A DNA stretch of 40,038 bases, taken from positions 1 through 40,038 of the forward strand of contig JAZKBN010000009.1 in NCBI GenBank assembly GCA_040388605.1. Reading direction: 5' to 3'. This document shows positions 8,449 through 16,622 of this stretch, piece after piece (within the stretch, counting starts at the first letter, position 1; each line of letters opens with the position of its first letter). A program made the position numbers and the translations under genes. The DNA comes from JAZKBN01 sp040388605. GTDB lineage: Bacteria; Bacteroidota; Bacteroidia; Cytophagales; Flexibacteraceae. Below the pieces are notes generated by a model, which made no database searches, had not been told where the DNA came from, and saw only the letters and a program-made list of their open reading frames with translations.

Positions 8449-8866
8449 ATTTGCATGCCTGTTCCGGCTGTTTATAAAAATTAACCCTAATTACCTGCAC
8501 AGCGCTTAGGTGAAAATTTGACGGTACGCGCAAACGTAAATTAAAAATAAAAAACAGCCAAAAAATGTACGCTAATAAATAATTTCGAAGCTTGTTTTAT
8601 TCAGAATCGCAAAAAAAACAAAGCCCACATAAGCTTATAAAACAATCATTCGGAGTTTACATATCCGGGCAGTTTAAAATCCTTGGGTTTAAGTTAACCC
8701 GTTTTTTAAAGTCTGTTTACATTCTTTACCAACCGCAAAGCGGACAAAGTGCAGGGGAAGGCATTCAAAAAAAATCAATTTATTTACCGCTCAACACTTG
8801 CCTGCTTAATTGAGTACAGGCCTTATTATATTGCGGGCAATATATGCAAAACCCCAAGCCAAAGCC
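8449..8866. other. Divergent intergenic region, no gene seen
   Basis: This lies between the minus-strand operon and the plus-strand DUF1801 gene. Besides the operon promoter it is AT-rich. A 73-codon open frame on the plus strand (8592-8813) has a basic, unpatterned composition and is not supported as a gene. No strong hairpin was seen. Confidence 0.4.
8531..8561 (-). promoter_or_regulatory. Promoter of the prs-like/nadV operon
   Basis: The minus strand has TTG (8561-8559), a 20-base spacer, then TACGTTTG (8538-8531). This matches the Bacteroidota sigma-ABfr consensus in both boxes and in spacing. The leader to the ATG at 8448 is about 75 bases. Confidence 0.7.
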
Positions 8867-9304
8867 ATGTATATACCCCCTGCCAAAGGAATTGAAGAGT
8901 ATATAAGCAAGTGGAGCGAAGATGTGCAGGAGCGCCTTTGGATGCTCAGGGAGCTTATTATGTCGCTCAACTACCCTATTGAGGAGGCTGTTAAATGGCG
9001 CATACCTTTTTACAGCTGTTCGGGTATGGTTTGTTTTTTAAACAACAGCCCCAAGCGCGGTATAGAGCTGGTTTTTGCTGAAGGAAAAGTCCTGCCCGAT
9101 CCGCATGGACTGCTGTACGACAACAAAACCACAATGCTCTATTTCGGCTTTCCTGATGCGGCAAATTTCCCTGAAAATGAGCTTCGCGAACTGCTTGAAT
9201 CGGCTGTAAAGCATAATCTTGAAAGAAAAGCGGTGGCAGCTGCAGCTAAGCAGGCAGCAAAAGCCATGGCAAAGCAAAAACCTGCCAAAACAAGCGGGGC
9301 ATGA
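8867..9304 (+). CDS. DUF1801 family protein
   Basis: The product is 145 residues from ATG 8867 (MYIPPAKGIEEYI). An upstream TTG at 8810 would add 19 residues unlike the family, so I prefer the ATG. The pattern EAVKWRIPFYSCSGMVCFL followed by KRGIELVFAEGK matches DUF1801 (YdhG-like fold), small alpha/beta proteins of unknown biochemical role with iron-chaperone-like folds proposed for relatives. The C-terminus is an Ala/Lys-rich helix (about 115-145). It is followed 61 bases later by the HMG-CoA lyase gene, possibly cotranscribed. Confidence 0.8.
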   Translation: MYIPPAKGIEEYISKWSEDVQERLWMLRELIMSLNYPIEEAVKWRIPFYSCSGMVCFLNNSPKRGIELVFAEGKVLPDPHGLLYDNKTTMLYFGFPDAANFPENELRELLESAVKHNLERKAVAAAAKQAAKAMAKQKPAKTSGA

Positions 9305-9365
9305 ATTGCATTATACATTAAACCACCCGACCGAAAGGCATTCGAATTAATACACCAACAGCAAT

Positions 9366-10229
9366 ATGATACCCAATACATCAATACATCTTACTGAATG
9401 TCCCCGCGATGCCATGCAGGGACTTAAAGAATTTGTACCTACAGATTTAAAGGTAAAATACCTCAACAACCTGCTAAAGGTAGGTTTTGAGGTGCTTGAT
9501 TTCGGGAGCTTTGTGAGCCCAAAAGCCATACCCCAAATGGCCGACACCGCCGAAGTGCTCAGCCGCCTCGATATGAGCGCCACAGATACCAAATTGCTGG
9601 CCATAGTTGCCAACCTGCGCGGCGCCGAGCAGGCCCTTGCTTACGATGCCATATCTTATACAGGCTTCCCGCTCTCGGTATCTGAAACTTTTCAGCAACG
9701 CAACACCAATAAGAGCATAGCTCAGGCCCTTGCCGAGGTAGCCGAAATACAGGACCTCTGCCTGCGCCGGAATATGCACCTCGTGGTTTACCTGAGCATG
9801 GCCTTCGGCAACCCTTACGGTGATGCGTATAATCCGGAGCAGGTAAGTGCCTTATGCGACAAGCTGAACGCTATGGATATTAAGCATATAGCCCTCAGCG
9901 ACACCACCGGTGTAAGCACTGCCGATAATATTGGCCCGCTGTTCCGTGAGCTGGCACCCAAATACCCCAAGGTGCAGTTTGCAGCCCACCTTCATACCCG
10001 TCCCGAAGATGCCGCTGCCAAAGTACGTGCCGCTTACGAGGCCGGCTGCCGACGTTTCGATGCCGCATTAAAAGGATATGGCGGCTGCCCCATGGCCGCC
10101 GACACCCTAACCGGGAATATGGATACTGAGCTCATGATTGCCGAGCTTGAATCTCTTGGCGAAAAACCCAGCATAAACCGCAATGCCCTCGACGAAGCCG
10201 GCCTGGTTGCAGCCGAGGTTTTCGCCTGA
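9366..10229 (+). CDS. mvaB: Hydroxymethylglutaryl-CoA lyase
   Basis: This enzyme cleaves HMG-CoA to acetyl-CoA and acetoacetate, the last step of leucine breakdown. The 287-residue TIM-barrel protein has the metal/substrate motif PRD (R14, D15), the metal ligands HLH (H208, H210) and the catalytic cysteine loop GYGGCPMA (C241). Its first loop reads ECPRDAMQG rather than VGPRDGLQNE of proteobacterial and human enzymes, a variant I associate with Bacteroidota members. A less likely alternative is another member of the DRE-TIM family. The start ATG 9366 follows DUF1801 closely. An enoyl-CoA hydratase lies 5.4 kb downstream, consistent with branched-chain acyl-CoA catabolism. Confidence 0.85.
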   Translation: MIPNTSIHLTECPRDAMQGLKEFVPTDLKVKYLNNLLKVGFEVLDFGSFVSPKAIPQMADTAEVLSRLDMSATDTKLLAIVANLRGAEQALAYDAISYTGFPLSVSETFQQRNTNKSIAQALAEVAEIQDLCLRRNMHLVVYLSMAFGNPYGDAYNPEQVSALCDKLNAMDIKHIALSDTTGVSTADNIGPLFRELAPKYPKVQFAAHLHTRPEDAAAKVRAAYEAGCRRFDAALKGYGGCPMAADTLTGNMDTELMIAELESLGEKPSINRNALDEAGLVAAEVFA

Positions 10230-10352
10230 TAAATTTCAGGCATAATTCCTGTTGCAGGCTTAAGTGCAGGCATTGGTTAAACCATCTGCCCTGAAGCCTG
10301 TCTTCAATATTGTAATTCTTAACTAACGTAATTTATAAAACCCAAACCCCTG

Positions 10353-10865
10353 ATGAAAACCAATATACTATCGGCTGTATTCATATTGCTGCTAAGCTTT
10401 ACAGCCTTTGCCCAAACCCCTGAAAGTAAGCCGAGCCCGGCCGCAACCGCCACAGGTAAAATAGGCGAAGCCAACATTACCATTGAATACAGCAGCCCCG
10501 CCGTAAAAGGCCGCAAAATCTGGGGCGATTTGGTACCCTATAACCAGGTTTGGCGCGCAGGTGCCAACGAGGCCACTATTTTTACAACCGATAAAGACAT
10601 CAGCGTGGAAGGCAATAAGCTGCCTGCGGGTAAATATTCTTTGTTCGCCATTCCCGCTGAAGCTGAATGGACCATTATATTCAACAAAGTTGCTAAACAA
10701 TGGGGCGCCTATAAGTACACCGATAAGGAAGATGCCCTGCGCGTAAGGGTAAAACCCCGCGAAGCTAAAGAGCAAAAAGAAAGGCTGGCTTACACCATAG
10801 ATCCTAAAAAAGGTTTTACACTAAGCTGGGATAAGCTTGATGTGCTGGTTTTGGTAAGCAAATAA
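10353..10865 (+). CDS. DUF2911 domain secreted protein
   Basis: The product is 170 residues with a clean signal peptide (MKTNILSAVFILLLSFTAFAQ, cleavage after about residue 21). The mature part carries the DUF2911 pattern: ITIEYSSPAVKGRKIWG (from about 47), VPYNQVWRAGANEAT and LPAGKYSLFAIP. DUF2911 proteins are frequent in Bacteroidota and are predicted periplasmic or surface beta-rich proteins of unknown function. This is the short form without C-terminal TPRs. A very strong hairpin terminator follows, so the transcript probably ends here. Confidence 0.88.
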   Translation: MKTNILSAVFILLLSFTAFAQTPESKPSPAATATGKIGEANITIEYSSPAVKGRKIWGDLVPYNQVWRAGANEATIFTTDKDISVEGNKLPAGKYSLFAIPAEAEWTIIFNKVAKQWGAYKYTDKEDALRVRVKPREAKEQKERLAYTIDPKKGFTLSWDKLDVLVLVSK

Positions 10866-10884
10866 GGCCGGACTGATAACTACA

Positions 10885-10932
10885 TTGAAACAACAAAAGC
10901 ATCGGTTTAAGCCGGTGCTTTTGTTGTTTCAA
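10885..10932 (+). terminator. Strong bidirectional-type terminator after the DUF2911 gene
   Basis: A stem of about 21 bp (from TTGAAACAACAAAAGCA to TGCTTTTGTTGTTTCAA, one G-T pair) encloses a 5-base loop, followed by little U-tract beyond the stem's own T-rich arm. It is unusually long for a simple terminator. Confidence 0.8.
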
Positions 10933-11006
10933 ATGGCCTTGCCGCTAATTTAATTCCTTTCCTTTTCGGCCCCTTGCCCGCTTATGCCTATTTTCGCAGG
11001 CCGAAT

Positions 11007-12221
11007 ATGAACACTGCCCTGCCCTTTTCTACTTTTTTCCGCCTGTTGGCAAAAGCCCTGCTTTGCATTGCTGCCTGCATATTGCTTATGCCCGGGAGCG
11101 CCCATGCCCAGCTCGACAACAGCGCCTTTTATGATGCCACCCCCTGGCAACCAGAGGCCGAAGGTAAGCTGTACCTGAATATAAAGGATATGGGCTATAT
11201 GCAGAATAACGAGTACTTCGGTACCGGGCTCGATGGCTATACACTTTTCGGGAACCAGTTCAGCCCGGGACTTTCATATTATGCCCGGCCCAATATGCGC
11301 ATAGATGCCGGGGTGTTTCTTCGTAAAGATTTCGGGAACAATAACTTTGCGCAAATACAGCCAACCCTTTCGCTCACGGTTAAGTACGATTCACTCACCT
11401 TTATTTTCGGGAACCTCGACGGCAGCCTGCAGCACAACCTGATTCAGCCAATGTATAATTTCGAGAAGGTGATTAACAACCGGCTCGAAAGCGGCAGCCA
11501 ATTCCTGTATAAAAACCGTTGGTTCAAAGGCGATCTCTGGGTAGACTGGCAGGCAACCGAATACTTCGGCTCAAACTACCATGAGCGCATTTTCGGGGGG
11601 CTATCTGTAAATGCTGCACTGATTAACACGCCTGACTGGGGGCTCGATATCCCGTTCCAGTTCACCGCCTACCACAACGGCGGGCAAATAGACACAAGCT
11701 CGGCGCAGCAGTTTACCCAAATGAGCAGCGCTCTCGGCATTGGTCTCGAAAAACGATTCGGACCCGGTAACTGGCTGAAATCCATTCGCACAGAAAATTA
11801 CATTTTAGGGCAAAACAACAACAGCCTGGTTATTCCCCATACCTGGAATAACGGCGGCGGGCTTTATGCCAACCTGCTGCTTAAAACCAAGTGGCTCAGT
11901 ATTATGGGCAGCCTGTGGTACGGGCACCAGTACATGAACCTGAAGGGCGGTTTCCTGTACCAAAGCCTGGGCAATATGTACAGTGCAACCGGGCCCTATA
12001 TTGTGGAAGGCAAGCAACTGAGCGGGGCCACCCTGCGCAATCGGAACGTAATCATAATCAGGCTGATGCGTGATTTTAAAATTGCCGAGGGCATTACTGT
12101 TACCACCCGCCTGGAGCCGGTTTACCAAACAGATTATGCCAAATGGGAATATAGCTACGGCGTTTTTGTCAACTTCAGAACCGATTTCCTGCTGGCGGCT
12201 TTAAAGAAAAAACAACAGTGA
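11007..12221 (+). CDS. Predicted outer membrane beta-barrel protein, family not recognised
   Basis: The product is 404 residues from ATG 11007. A signal peptide ends AHAQ at about 35. The mature sequence has dense alternating aromatic/hydrophobic strands (for example LTVKYDSLTFIFGNLDG and KWEYSYGVFVNFRTDF) with Asn/Gly-rich turns, and no long helices, so I infer a beta-barrel or a large beta-sheet surface protein. An upstream TTG (10974) would put a basic extension before the signal and is unlikely. A TATTTTCG box (10989-10996) stands just before the start, which would make the transcript nearly leaderless; this is weak. It is flanked by the DUF2911 terminator and the UDP-sugar gene. No substrate can be assigned. 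Confidence 0.7.
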   Translation: MNTALPFSTFFRLLAKALLCIAACILLMPGSAHAQLDNSAFYDATPWQPEAEGKLYLNIKDMGYMQNNEYFGTGLDGYTLFGNQFSPGLSYYARPNMRIDAGVFLRKDFGNNNFAQIQPTLSLTVKYDSLTFIFGNLDGSLQHNLIQPMYNFEKVINNRLESGSQFLYKNRWFKGDLWVDWQATEYFGSNYHERIFGGLSVNAALINTPDWGLDIPFQFTAYHNGGQIDTSSAQQFTQMSSALGIGLEKRFGPGNWLKSIRTENYILGQNNNSLVIPHTWNNGGGLYANLLLKTKWLSIMGSLWYGHQYMNLKGGFLYQSLGNMYSATGPYIVEGKQLSGATLRNRNVIIIRLMRDFKIAEGITVTTRLEPVYQTDYAKWEYSYGVFVNFRTDFLLAALKKKQQ

Positions 12222-12289
12222 TTTAAAACTTTTTATGTTATAAACCGGTGCGCGGCTTCATTTTACAAAAAATAATCCCTACTGTTTTC

Positions 12290-12297
12290 TATCTTTG
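12290..12297 (+). promoter_or_regulatory. -7 promoter element before the UDP-glucuronate decarboxylase gene
   Basis: TATCTTTG followed by CGG matches TAnnTTTG. The -33 region has only TTT near the right spacing. It predicts a leader of about 80 bases to the ATG at 12385. Confidence 0.55.
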
Positions 12298-12384
12298 CGG
12301 CTGAATTCACAAAATTAATTCCGGAAATTCCCTTCAAAACACATGTTACCGGGGAATCTTAAGCCCGGGAACCTTTTCATGCTG

Positions 12385-13360
12385 ATGGAAAAAAAACGCG
12401 TACTTATTACCGGCGGGGCCGGGTTCCTGGGATCGCACCTTTGCGACAGGTTTATTGCCGAAGGCTACCATGTAATAGCCATGGATAACCTGATTACCGG
12501 TAATATTAAAAACATAGAACACCTTTTTCACCTGAAAGAGTTTGAGTTCTACCACCATGACGTGAGCAAATTTGTTCACGTACCCGGAAACCTGGACTAT
12601 GTGTTGCACTTCGCAAGCCCTGCCAGCCCTATAGACTACCTGAAAATTCCTATCCAGACCCTGAAAGTAGGCTCTTTGGGTACCCACAACCTTTGCGGCC
12701 TTGCCAAAGCCAAAGGCGCACGCATGCTTATTGCGAGCACCAGCGAAGTTTACGGCGATCCGCATGTTCACCCGCAGAACGAAGATTACTGGGGCAATGT
12801 TAACCCCATTGGTCCGCGCGGCGTTTACGATGAGGCCAAGCGTTTCCAGGAAGCCATTACTATGGCCTACCACACCTTCCACGGTTTGGAAACCCGCATA
12901 GTACGTATTTTTAACACCTACGGACCACGCATGAGGCTTGACGACGGCCGTGCGCTTCCCGCATTCATTGGCCAGGCCCTGCAAGGCGAAGACNNNNNNN
13001 NNNGCTTTACGTGGTGAAGATCTTACAATATTTGGTGATGGCTCTCAAACCCGCTCATTCTGCTATGTATCTGATTTGGTAGACGGTATTTACCGCCTGC
13101 TGCTCAGCGATTACGCTTACCCCGTAAACGTGGGCAACCCGAACGAGATTACCATTAAGCAGTTTGCCGAAGAAATTATTGCCCTTACCGGCACTAAGCA
13201 GAAAATTGTTTACAAAGATCTTCCGCAGGACGACCCTAAGCAACGCCAGCCTGATATTACCCGTGCCAAAGAAATACTTGGCTGGGAACCAAAGGTAGAC
13301 CGCGCCGAAGGCCTGAAAATCACCTACGATTTCTTCCGCAAGCAATTAGGCCAGGCTTAA
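12385..13360 (+). CDS. UDP-glucuronate decarboxylase (UDP-xylose synthase), interrupted by assembly gap
   Basis: An NAD-dependent extended SDR enzyme, expected to convert UDP-glucuronate to UDP-xylose for surface glycans. Visible are the Rossmann motif GGAGFLG (10-16), ASTSEVYG (117-124), the catalytic YxxxK (Y148, K152) within GPRGVYDEAKRF, and after the gap FGDGSQTRSF, typical of the UXS branch. Ten N (12994-13003) follow residue 203, and the downstream part is in another frame. The six codons before the gap (ALQGED) are repeated after it (ALRGED) with different codons. Deleting one 18-base copy plus the ten N restores one frame of about 316 residues. I chose ATG 12385 (MEKKRVLITGG); ATGs at 12343 and 12379 add unconserved residues. 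Confidence 0.85.
12994..13003. other. Scaffold gap (10 N) with overlapping coding ends
   Basis: The flanks 12976-12993 and 13004-13021 encode the same peptide apart from Q/R but differ at most third positions. This suggests two contigs from different strain variants joined without merging. Confidence 0.9.
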
Positions 13361-13392
13361 GAGCCGCGCTTTAAACAGCATAAGTACTTATT

Positions 13393-13429
13393 AAAGAACC
13401 GCGTTCAGCAATGGGCGCGGTTCTTTTTT
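13393..13429 (+). terminator. Rho-independent terminator after UDP-glucuronate decarboxylase
   Basis: A perfect 11-bp stem AAAGAACCGCG/CGCGGTTCTTT, 12-base loop, followed by a T run (TTTTTT in total). Confidence 0.9.
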
Positions 13430-13459
13430 GTACGCAACCCTGAATTTAAGCCGGTATGT

Positions 13460-13562
13460 CAGGCAAATGAAGCAGTTTACCTGCCGTATTTACCTATAAG
13501 CACAATTTATTTGCCGATACCGGGTTTTTAAGCTACCATTGTTACTGTGGTTGAACCCGGTA
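13460..13562 (+). promoter_or_regulatory. Two hairpins upstream of the first rhomboid gene
   Basis: An imperfect hairpin (CAGG-AAA/TTT-CCTG, 13460-13483) is followed by a stronger one, TACCGGGTT/AACCCGGTA (13518-13562), with an inner ACCA/TGGT stem. There is no U-tract after the second, so a leader or processing structure is as likely as a terminator. The role is unknown. Confidence 0.45.
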
Positions 13563-13608
13563 CGGTATTAGCCATGAATATAATGATTGGTAAAATAAGG
13601 TGCCAACA

Positions 13609-14412
13609 ATGCAGTTTATGGGGTCCGAAATAACGCCTGTCGTCAGAAACATACTGGCGGTTAATATTTTAGTGCACCTTATTGGGTTTGTTACCCAAAG
13701 TTCAGGCGTAATAACAGCCTTGTTCGGGCTGCATCACTGGACATCGGAATACTTTGGAATTTGGCAGGTGGTTACCCACATGTTTGTCCATTCAGATTTG
13801 ATGCACATTTTCTTCAACATGATAGGCCTGTACATGTTCGGGCCGCTGTTGGAAATGGTTTGGGGCGCAAGGCGTTTTTTTATCTACTATATGGTTTGCG
13901 GTATTGGCGGCGGTATGATTCACCTGGCCGTAAACGGTTACGAGGTCAGAAACATGCAACGCGATGCCATAGCCTACGCCGTTGAACCAAGCCCGGAAGG
14001 TCTTGAACGCTTCCTGTTCAAATACGCAAAAGGAGTTATTGTTGATAAGAACGTTATAAATGATTATTACAACAACCCAAACTCGCCCGCTATTATGAGC
14101 GCATCGGCCGAGAGCCTTATGGAAATAACCAAACACAGGATAGATACGCCAATGATTGGTGCCTCCGGTGCTATTTTCGGCATACTGCTGGCATTTGCGG
14201 TGCTGTTCCCTAATACTGAGCTGATGTTGCTCTTTCCGCCTATACCCATACAGGCCAAATACCTTGTGGGCATTTACACGCTTATAGAACTATACCAAGG
14301 CTTTATAAGCACATCCCGCGACAATGTGGCACACTTTGCGCACCTTGGCGGTATGCTGGTAGGGTTCTTGCTCATCCGTATCTGGCAACTGCAACGAAAG
14401 CGGTTTTATTGA
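13609..14412 (+). CDS. Rhomboid family intramembrane serine protease
   Basis: The product is 267 residues from ATG 13609; a GTG at 13600 is possible. The rhomboid core is complete: HIFFN (H66, N70), the WGARR loop after TM2, catalytic Ser187 in GASGAIFG and catalytic His245 in AHFAHLGG. About six TM segments are predicted. Unusual is a soluble, charged insertion of about 75 residues (110-182) between the third and fourth membrane segments, just before the serine helix. It probably cleaves single-pass membrane proteins in the plane of the membrane; substrates are unknown. It is followed 79 bases later by a second rhomboid gene. Confidence 0.92.
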   Translation: MQFMGSEITPVVRNILAVNILVHLIGFVTQSSGVITALFGLHHWTSEYFGIWQVVTHMFVHSDLMHIFFNMIGLYMFGPLLEMVWGARRFFIYYMVCGIGGGMIHLAVNGYEVRNMQRDAIAYAVEPSPEGLERFLFKYAKGVIVDKNVINDYYNNPNSPAIMSASAESLMEITKHRIDTPMIGASGAIFGILLAFAVLFPNTELMLLFPPIPIQAKYLVGIYTLIELYQGFISTSRDNVAHFAHLGGMLVGFLLIRIWQLQRKRFY

Positions 14413-14435
14413 GTTTAATCCGCTGTAAAAATCAC

Positions 14436-14443
14436 TATTTTTG
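14436..14443 (+). promoter_or_regulatory. -7 promoter element before the second rhomboid gene
   Basis: TATTTTTG followed by CGC fits TAnnTTTG. A TTT lies 19 bases upstream in place of the -33 TTG. The leader to ATG 14492 is about 43 bases. Confidence 0.45.
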
Positions 14444-14491
14444 CGCACCTGAATTAACCGGCACATTCGGGAAAATTAGGTTCCTTTTACT

Positions 14492-15493
14492 ATGAGCTCC
14501 ATTCAGGACGACATTAAATCAGCCTTTCGGCGCACCGATAACAGCCTGGTGCAGATTATTCTGGTTAACGTTGCAATATTCTTGGTTATAGGGGTACTGG
14601 TAAAGACCATTCTTGGTCTTTCGGGCCTCACTGCCGTATATCAGCTTTATATACGGCCAAACTTTGCCCTTTCGGCAGACTTTAAAACCCTGCTCTTTCA
14701 CCCTTGGACAATTATTACCTACTTTTTCTTCCATGAAAACCTGTTCCATATTCTGGGTAATATGCTGGGGCTCTATTGGTTCGGGCAGCTCATTGAAGAA
14801 TATATAGGGAGTAAAAGGTTAACTGCCATATACGTATTGGGGGGTATAATCAGCGGCATATTCTTTATGCTCATCTATTTCCTGCTGCCATTATATCAAA
14901 CCGGTATTTACAACCTTATACAAAGCTTCAACAGCAATCCGGTATATGCGCCTTACCCCTTCCCCAACCTTGAGCATGTTACATTGTTGGGGGCAAGTGG
15001 CGGGGTATTTGCAGTAATGGTTGCGGCCTCCACCCTGTTGCCTGATCATGCTTTCCATTTAATGCTGATAGGCCGGGTTCGCATAGTTTATATTGCGGCC
15101 TTCTATATCTTAATCTCATTTATAGGCCTGAACGAATCTAACCTGGGCGGAAATATAGGCCACCTTGCCGGGGCGCTTACCGGCTATATTTATATTAAGC
15201 AATTACGCCACGGACACGATATAGGTAAACCAATACGCTGGGTTATTGATACCGTGAAAGGTTTCTTCCAGCCAAGGCCTACCATGAGGGTTACTTACAG
15301 GAATACAAGTAATTCGGGGCCGGGCGGCGGCGCGAATACACGAACCAAATCTGTTAACGCTCCCATTCAAAAAAACGGTACGCCCAACCAGGCCGAGATA
15401 GATTCCATACTCGATAAAATATCGAGGCAGGGAATTAAAAGCCTGAGCAAAGACGAAATACAGACCCTGCGAAGAGCCGGAATGCGTGATTAA
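14492..15493 (+). CDS. Rhomboid family intramembrane serine protease with C-terminal cytosolic tail
   Basis: The 333-residue protein has the rhomboid motifs HILGN (H86, N90), catalytic Ser169 in GASGGVFA and His224 in GHLAGALTG, within about six membrane segments. After residue 240 comes a basic, Gly/Asn-rich linker. A terminal helical motif (about 295-333: EIDSILDKISRQG...LSKDEIQTL) is seen on many Bacteroidota rhomboids (DUF6576-like). The two tandem rhomboids differ in insertion site and tail, so they are old paralogues and not a recent duplication. It probably has its own promoter. Confidence 0.93.
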   Translation: MSSIQDDIKSAFRRTDNSLVQIILVNVAIFLVIGVLVKTILGLSGLTAVYQLYIRPNFALSADFKTLLFHPWTIITYFFFHENLFHILGNMLGLYWFGQLIEEYIGSKRLTAIYVLGGIISGIFFMLIYFLLPLYQTGIYNLIQSFNSNPVYAPYPFPNLEHVTLLGASGGVFAVMVAASTLLPDHAFHLMLIGRVRIVYIAAFYILISFIGLNESNLGGNIGHLAGALTGYIYIKQLRHGHDIGKPIRWVIDTVKGFFQPRPTMRVTYRNTSNSGPGGGANTRTKSVNAPIQKNGTPNQAEIDSILDKISRQGIKSLSKDEIQTLRRAGMRD

Positions 15494-15600
15494 GGCAGGT
15501 TACAGATTTGCCTCGGGGCATATTAACATATAACAGGTAAGGCCCTGGCCGAACCCGCAAAACAAATAAGCTGATTTACTAAAGCACCAATAACAAAACC

Positions 15601-16413
15601 ATGCCTGAAACAGCTTCCGCAGCCTTAAAGCCGGAATATAAGAACCTGCTTGTCGAGATAGGCAACGAGGGAATTTGTACCATTACCATCAGCCGCGCGG
15701 CTAAGCTGAACGCGCTGAACCTTGAAACAATGGCTGAAATAAGAAGGGCTGTACAGGCCGTTCTTGATTTGCCCGATGTGCGTGCAGCCATAATTACAGG
15801 TGAAGGCGAAAAAGCCTTTGTTGCCGGCGCCGACATAAGCGAAATAGCCATACTGAACGAAATGAACGGCCGTAAATTCGCAGAAAAAGGCCAGGAAACT
15901 TTCAACATGATTGAAAACAGCGACAAGCCTTTTATTGCTGCTGTAAACGGTTTCGCCTTGGGCGGAGGCTGTGAGCTGGCAATGGCCTGTCACATGCGCG
16001 TTGCATCCTCGAACGCTAAATTCGGGCAGCCGGAAGTAAACCTGGGTATTATACCAGGTTATGGCGGCACCCAGCGTCTTACCCAATTGGCAGGCAAGGG
16101 CAAAGCGCTTGAACTCATGATGACAGGCGATGTTATCAGCGCCGAAGAAGCTAAAACCCTTGGCCTTGTAAACCATGTTGTGGCTGAACAGGCCGACCTG
16201 ATTCCGAAGTGCCGCGAAATACTGAATAAAATATTAGCCAAAGCCCCCATTGCCATTGGCCATGTTATAACCTGCGTTAACGCCGTTTATAACGACGACA
16301 ACGGCTACCAAACAGAGGCCAACAGCTTCGGCCAATGCTGTCGTACCGAAGATTTCCGCGAAGGCGCTGCCGCTTTCATGGAAAAAAGGAAGCCGGTATT
16401 TAAAAACAGGTAA
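15601..16413 (+). CDS. Enoyl-CoA hydratase/isomerase family protein
   Basis: A crotonase-fold protein of 270 residues. Both catalytic glutamates of true hydratases are present: E125 in GGGCELAMAC and E145 in GQPEVNLGIIPG. The oxyanion-hole elements are AGADIS (76-81) and the Gly pair at 121-122. It is expected to hydrate short-chain 2-enoyl-CoAs in fatty or amino acid breakdown. ATG 15601 precedes a variable N-terminus. The only gene between it and the rhomboids is absent, the gap is 107 bases with no clear promoter, and a strong hairpin terminator follows. Confidence 0.93.
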   Translation: MPETASAALKPEYKNLLVEIGNEGICTITISRAAKLNALNLETMAEIRRAVQAVLDLPDVRAAIITGEGEKAFVAGADISEIAILNEMNGRKFAEKGQETFNMIENSDKPFIAAVNGFALGGGCELAMACHMRVASSNAKFGQPEVNLGIIPGYGGTQRLTQLAGKGKALELMMTGDVISAEEAKTLGLVNHVVAEQADLIPKCREILNKILAKAPIAIGHVITCVNAVYNDDNGYQTEANSFGQCCRTEDFREGAAAFMEKRKPVFKNR

Positions 16414-16460
16414 GCAAGCCGGGCGCTGAAGCATTCTGAATGCGATACAAATAAGGAGTT

Positions 16461-16493
16461 CCGGCCCTGCATTTAAAAAAATGCATTGGCCGG
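16461..16493 (+). terminator. Hairpin terminator after the enoyl-CoA hydratase gene
   Basis: Stem CCGGCC-C-TGCATTT / AAATGCA-TT-GGCCGG with an A4 loop, about 13 bp with a small internal bulge, followed a few bases on by TATTTTT. Confidence 0.75.
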
Positions 16494-16622
16494 GCCTTAC
16501 TATTTTTCATATTTTCATATTAATAATAAATTTATGCACCCTATCGTTTTACGGGGAACTAAGCATGCGGCCTGTGGAGGCCAAAATATAAAACCAATCG
16601 TAAGAAACTCTTCCCTGATAAT

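Noticed and set aside
8592..8813. 73-codon open frame between the nadV operon and DUF1801
   Set aside because: Basic, unpatterned composition in AT-rich intergenic DNA, with no promoter or family resemblance.
10885..10932. Long perfect palindrome after DUF2911 as an attachment site or mobile-element end
   Set aside because: It is a single-copy hairpin directly after a stop codon with a T-rich 3' arm, best explained as a terminator.
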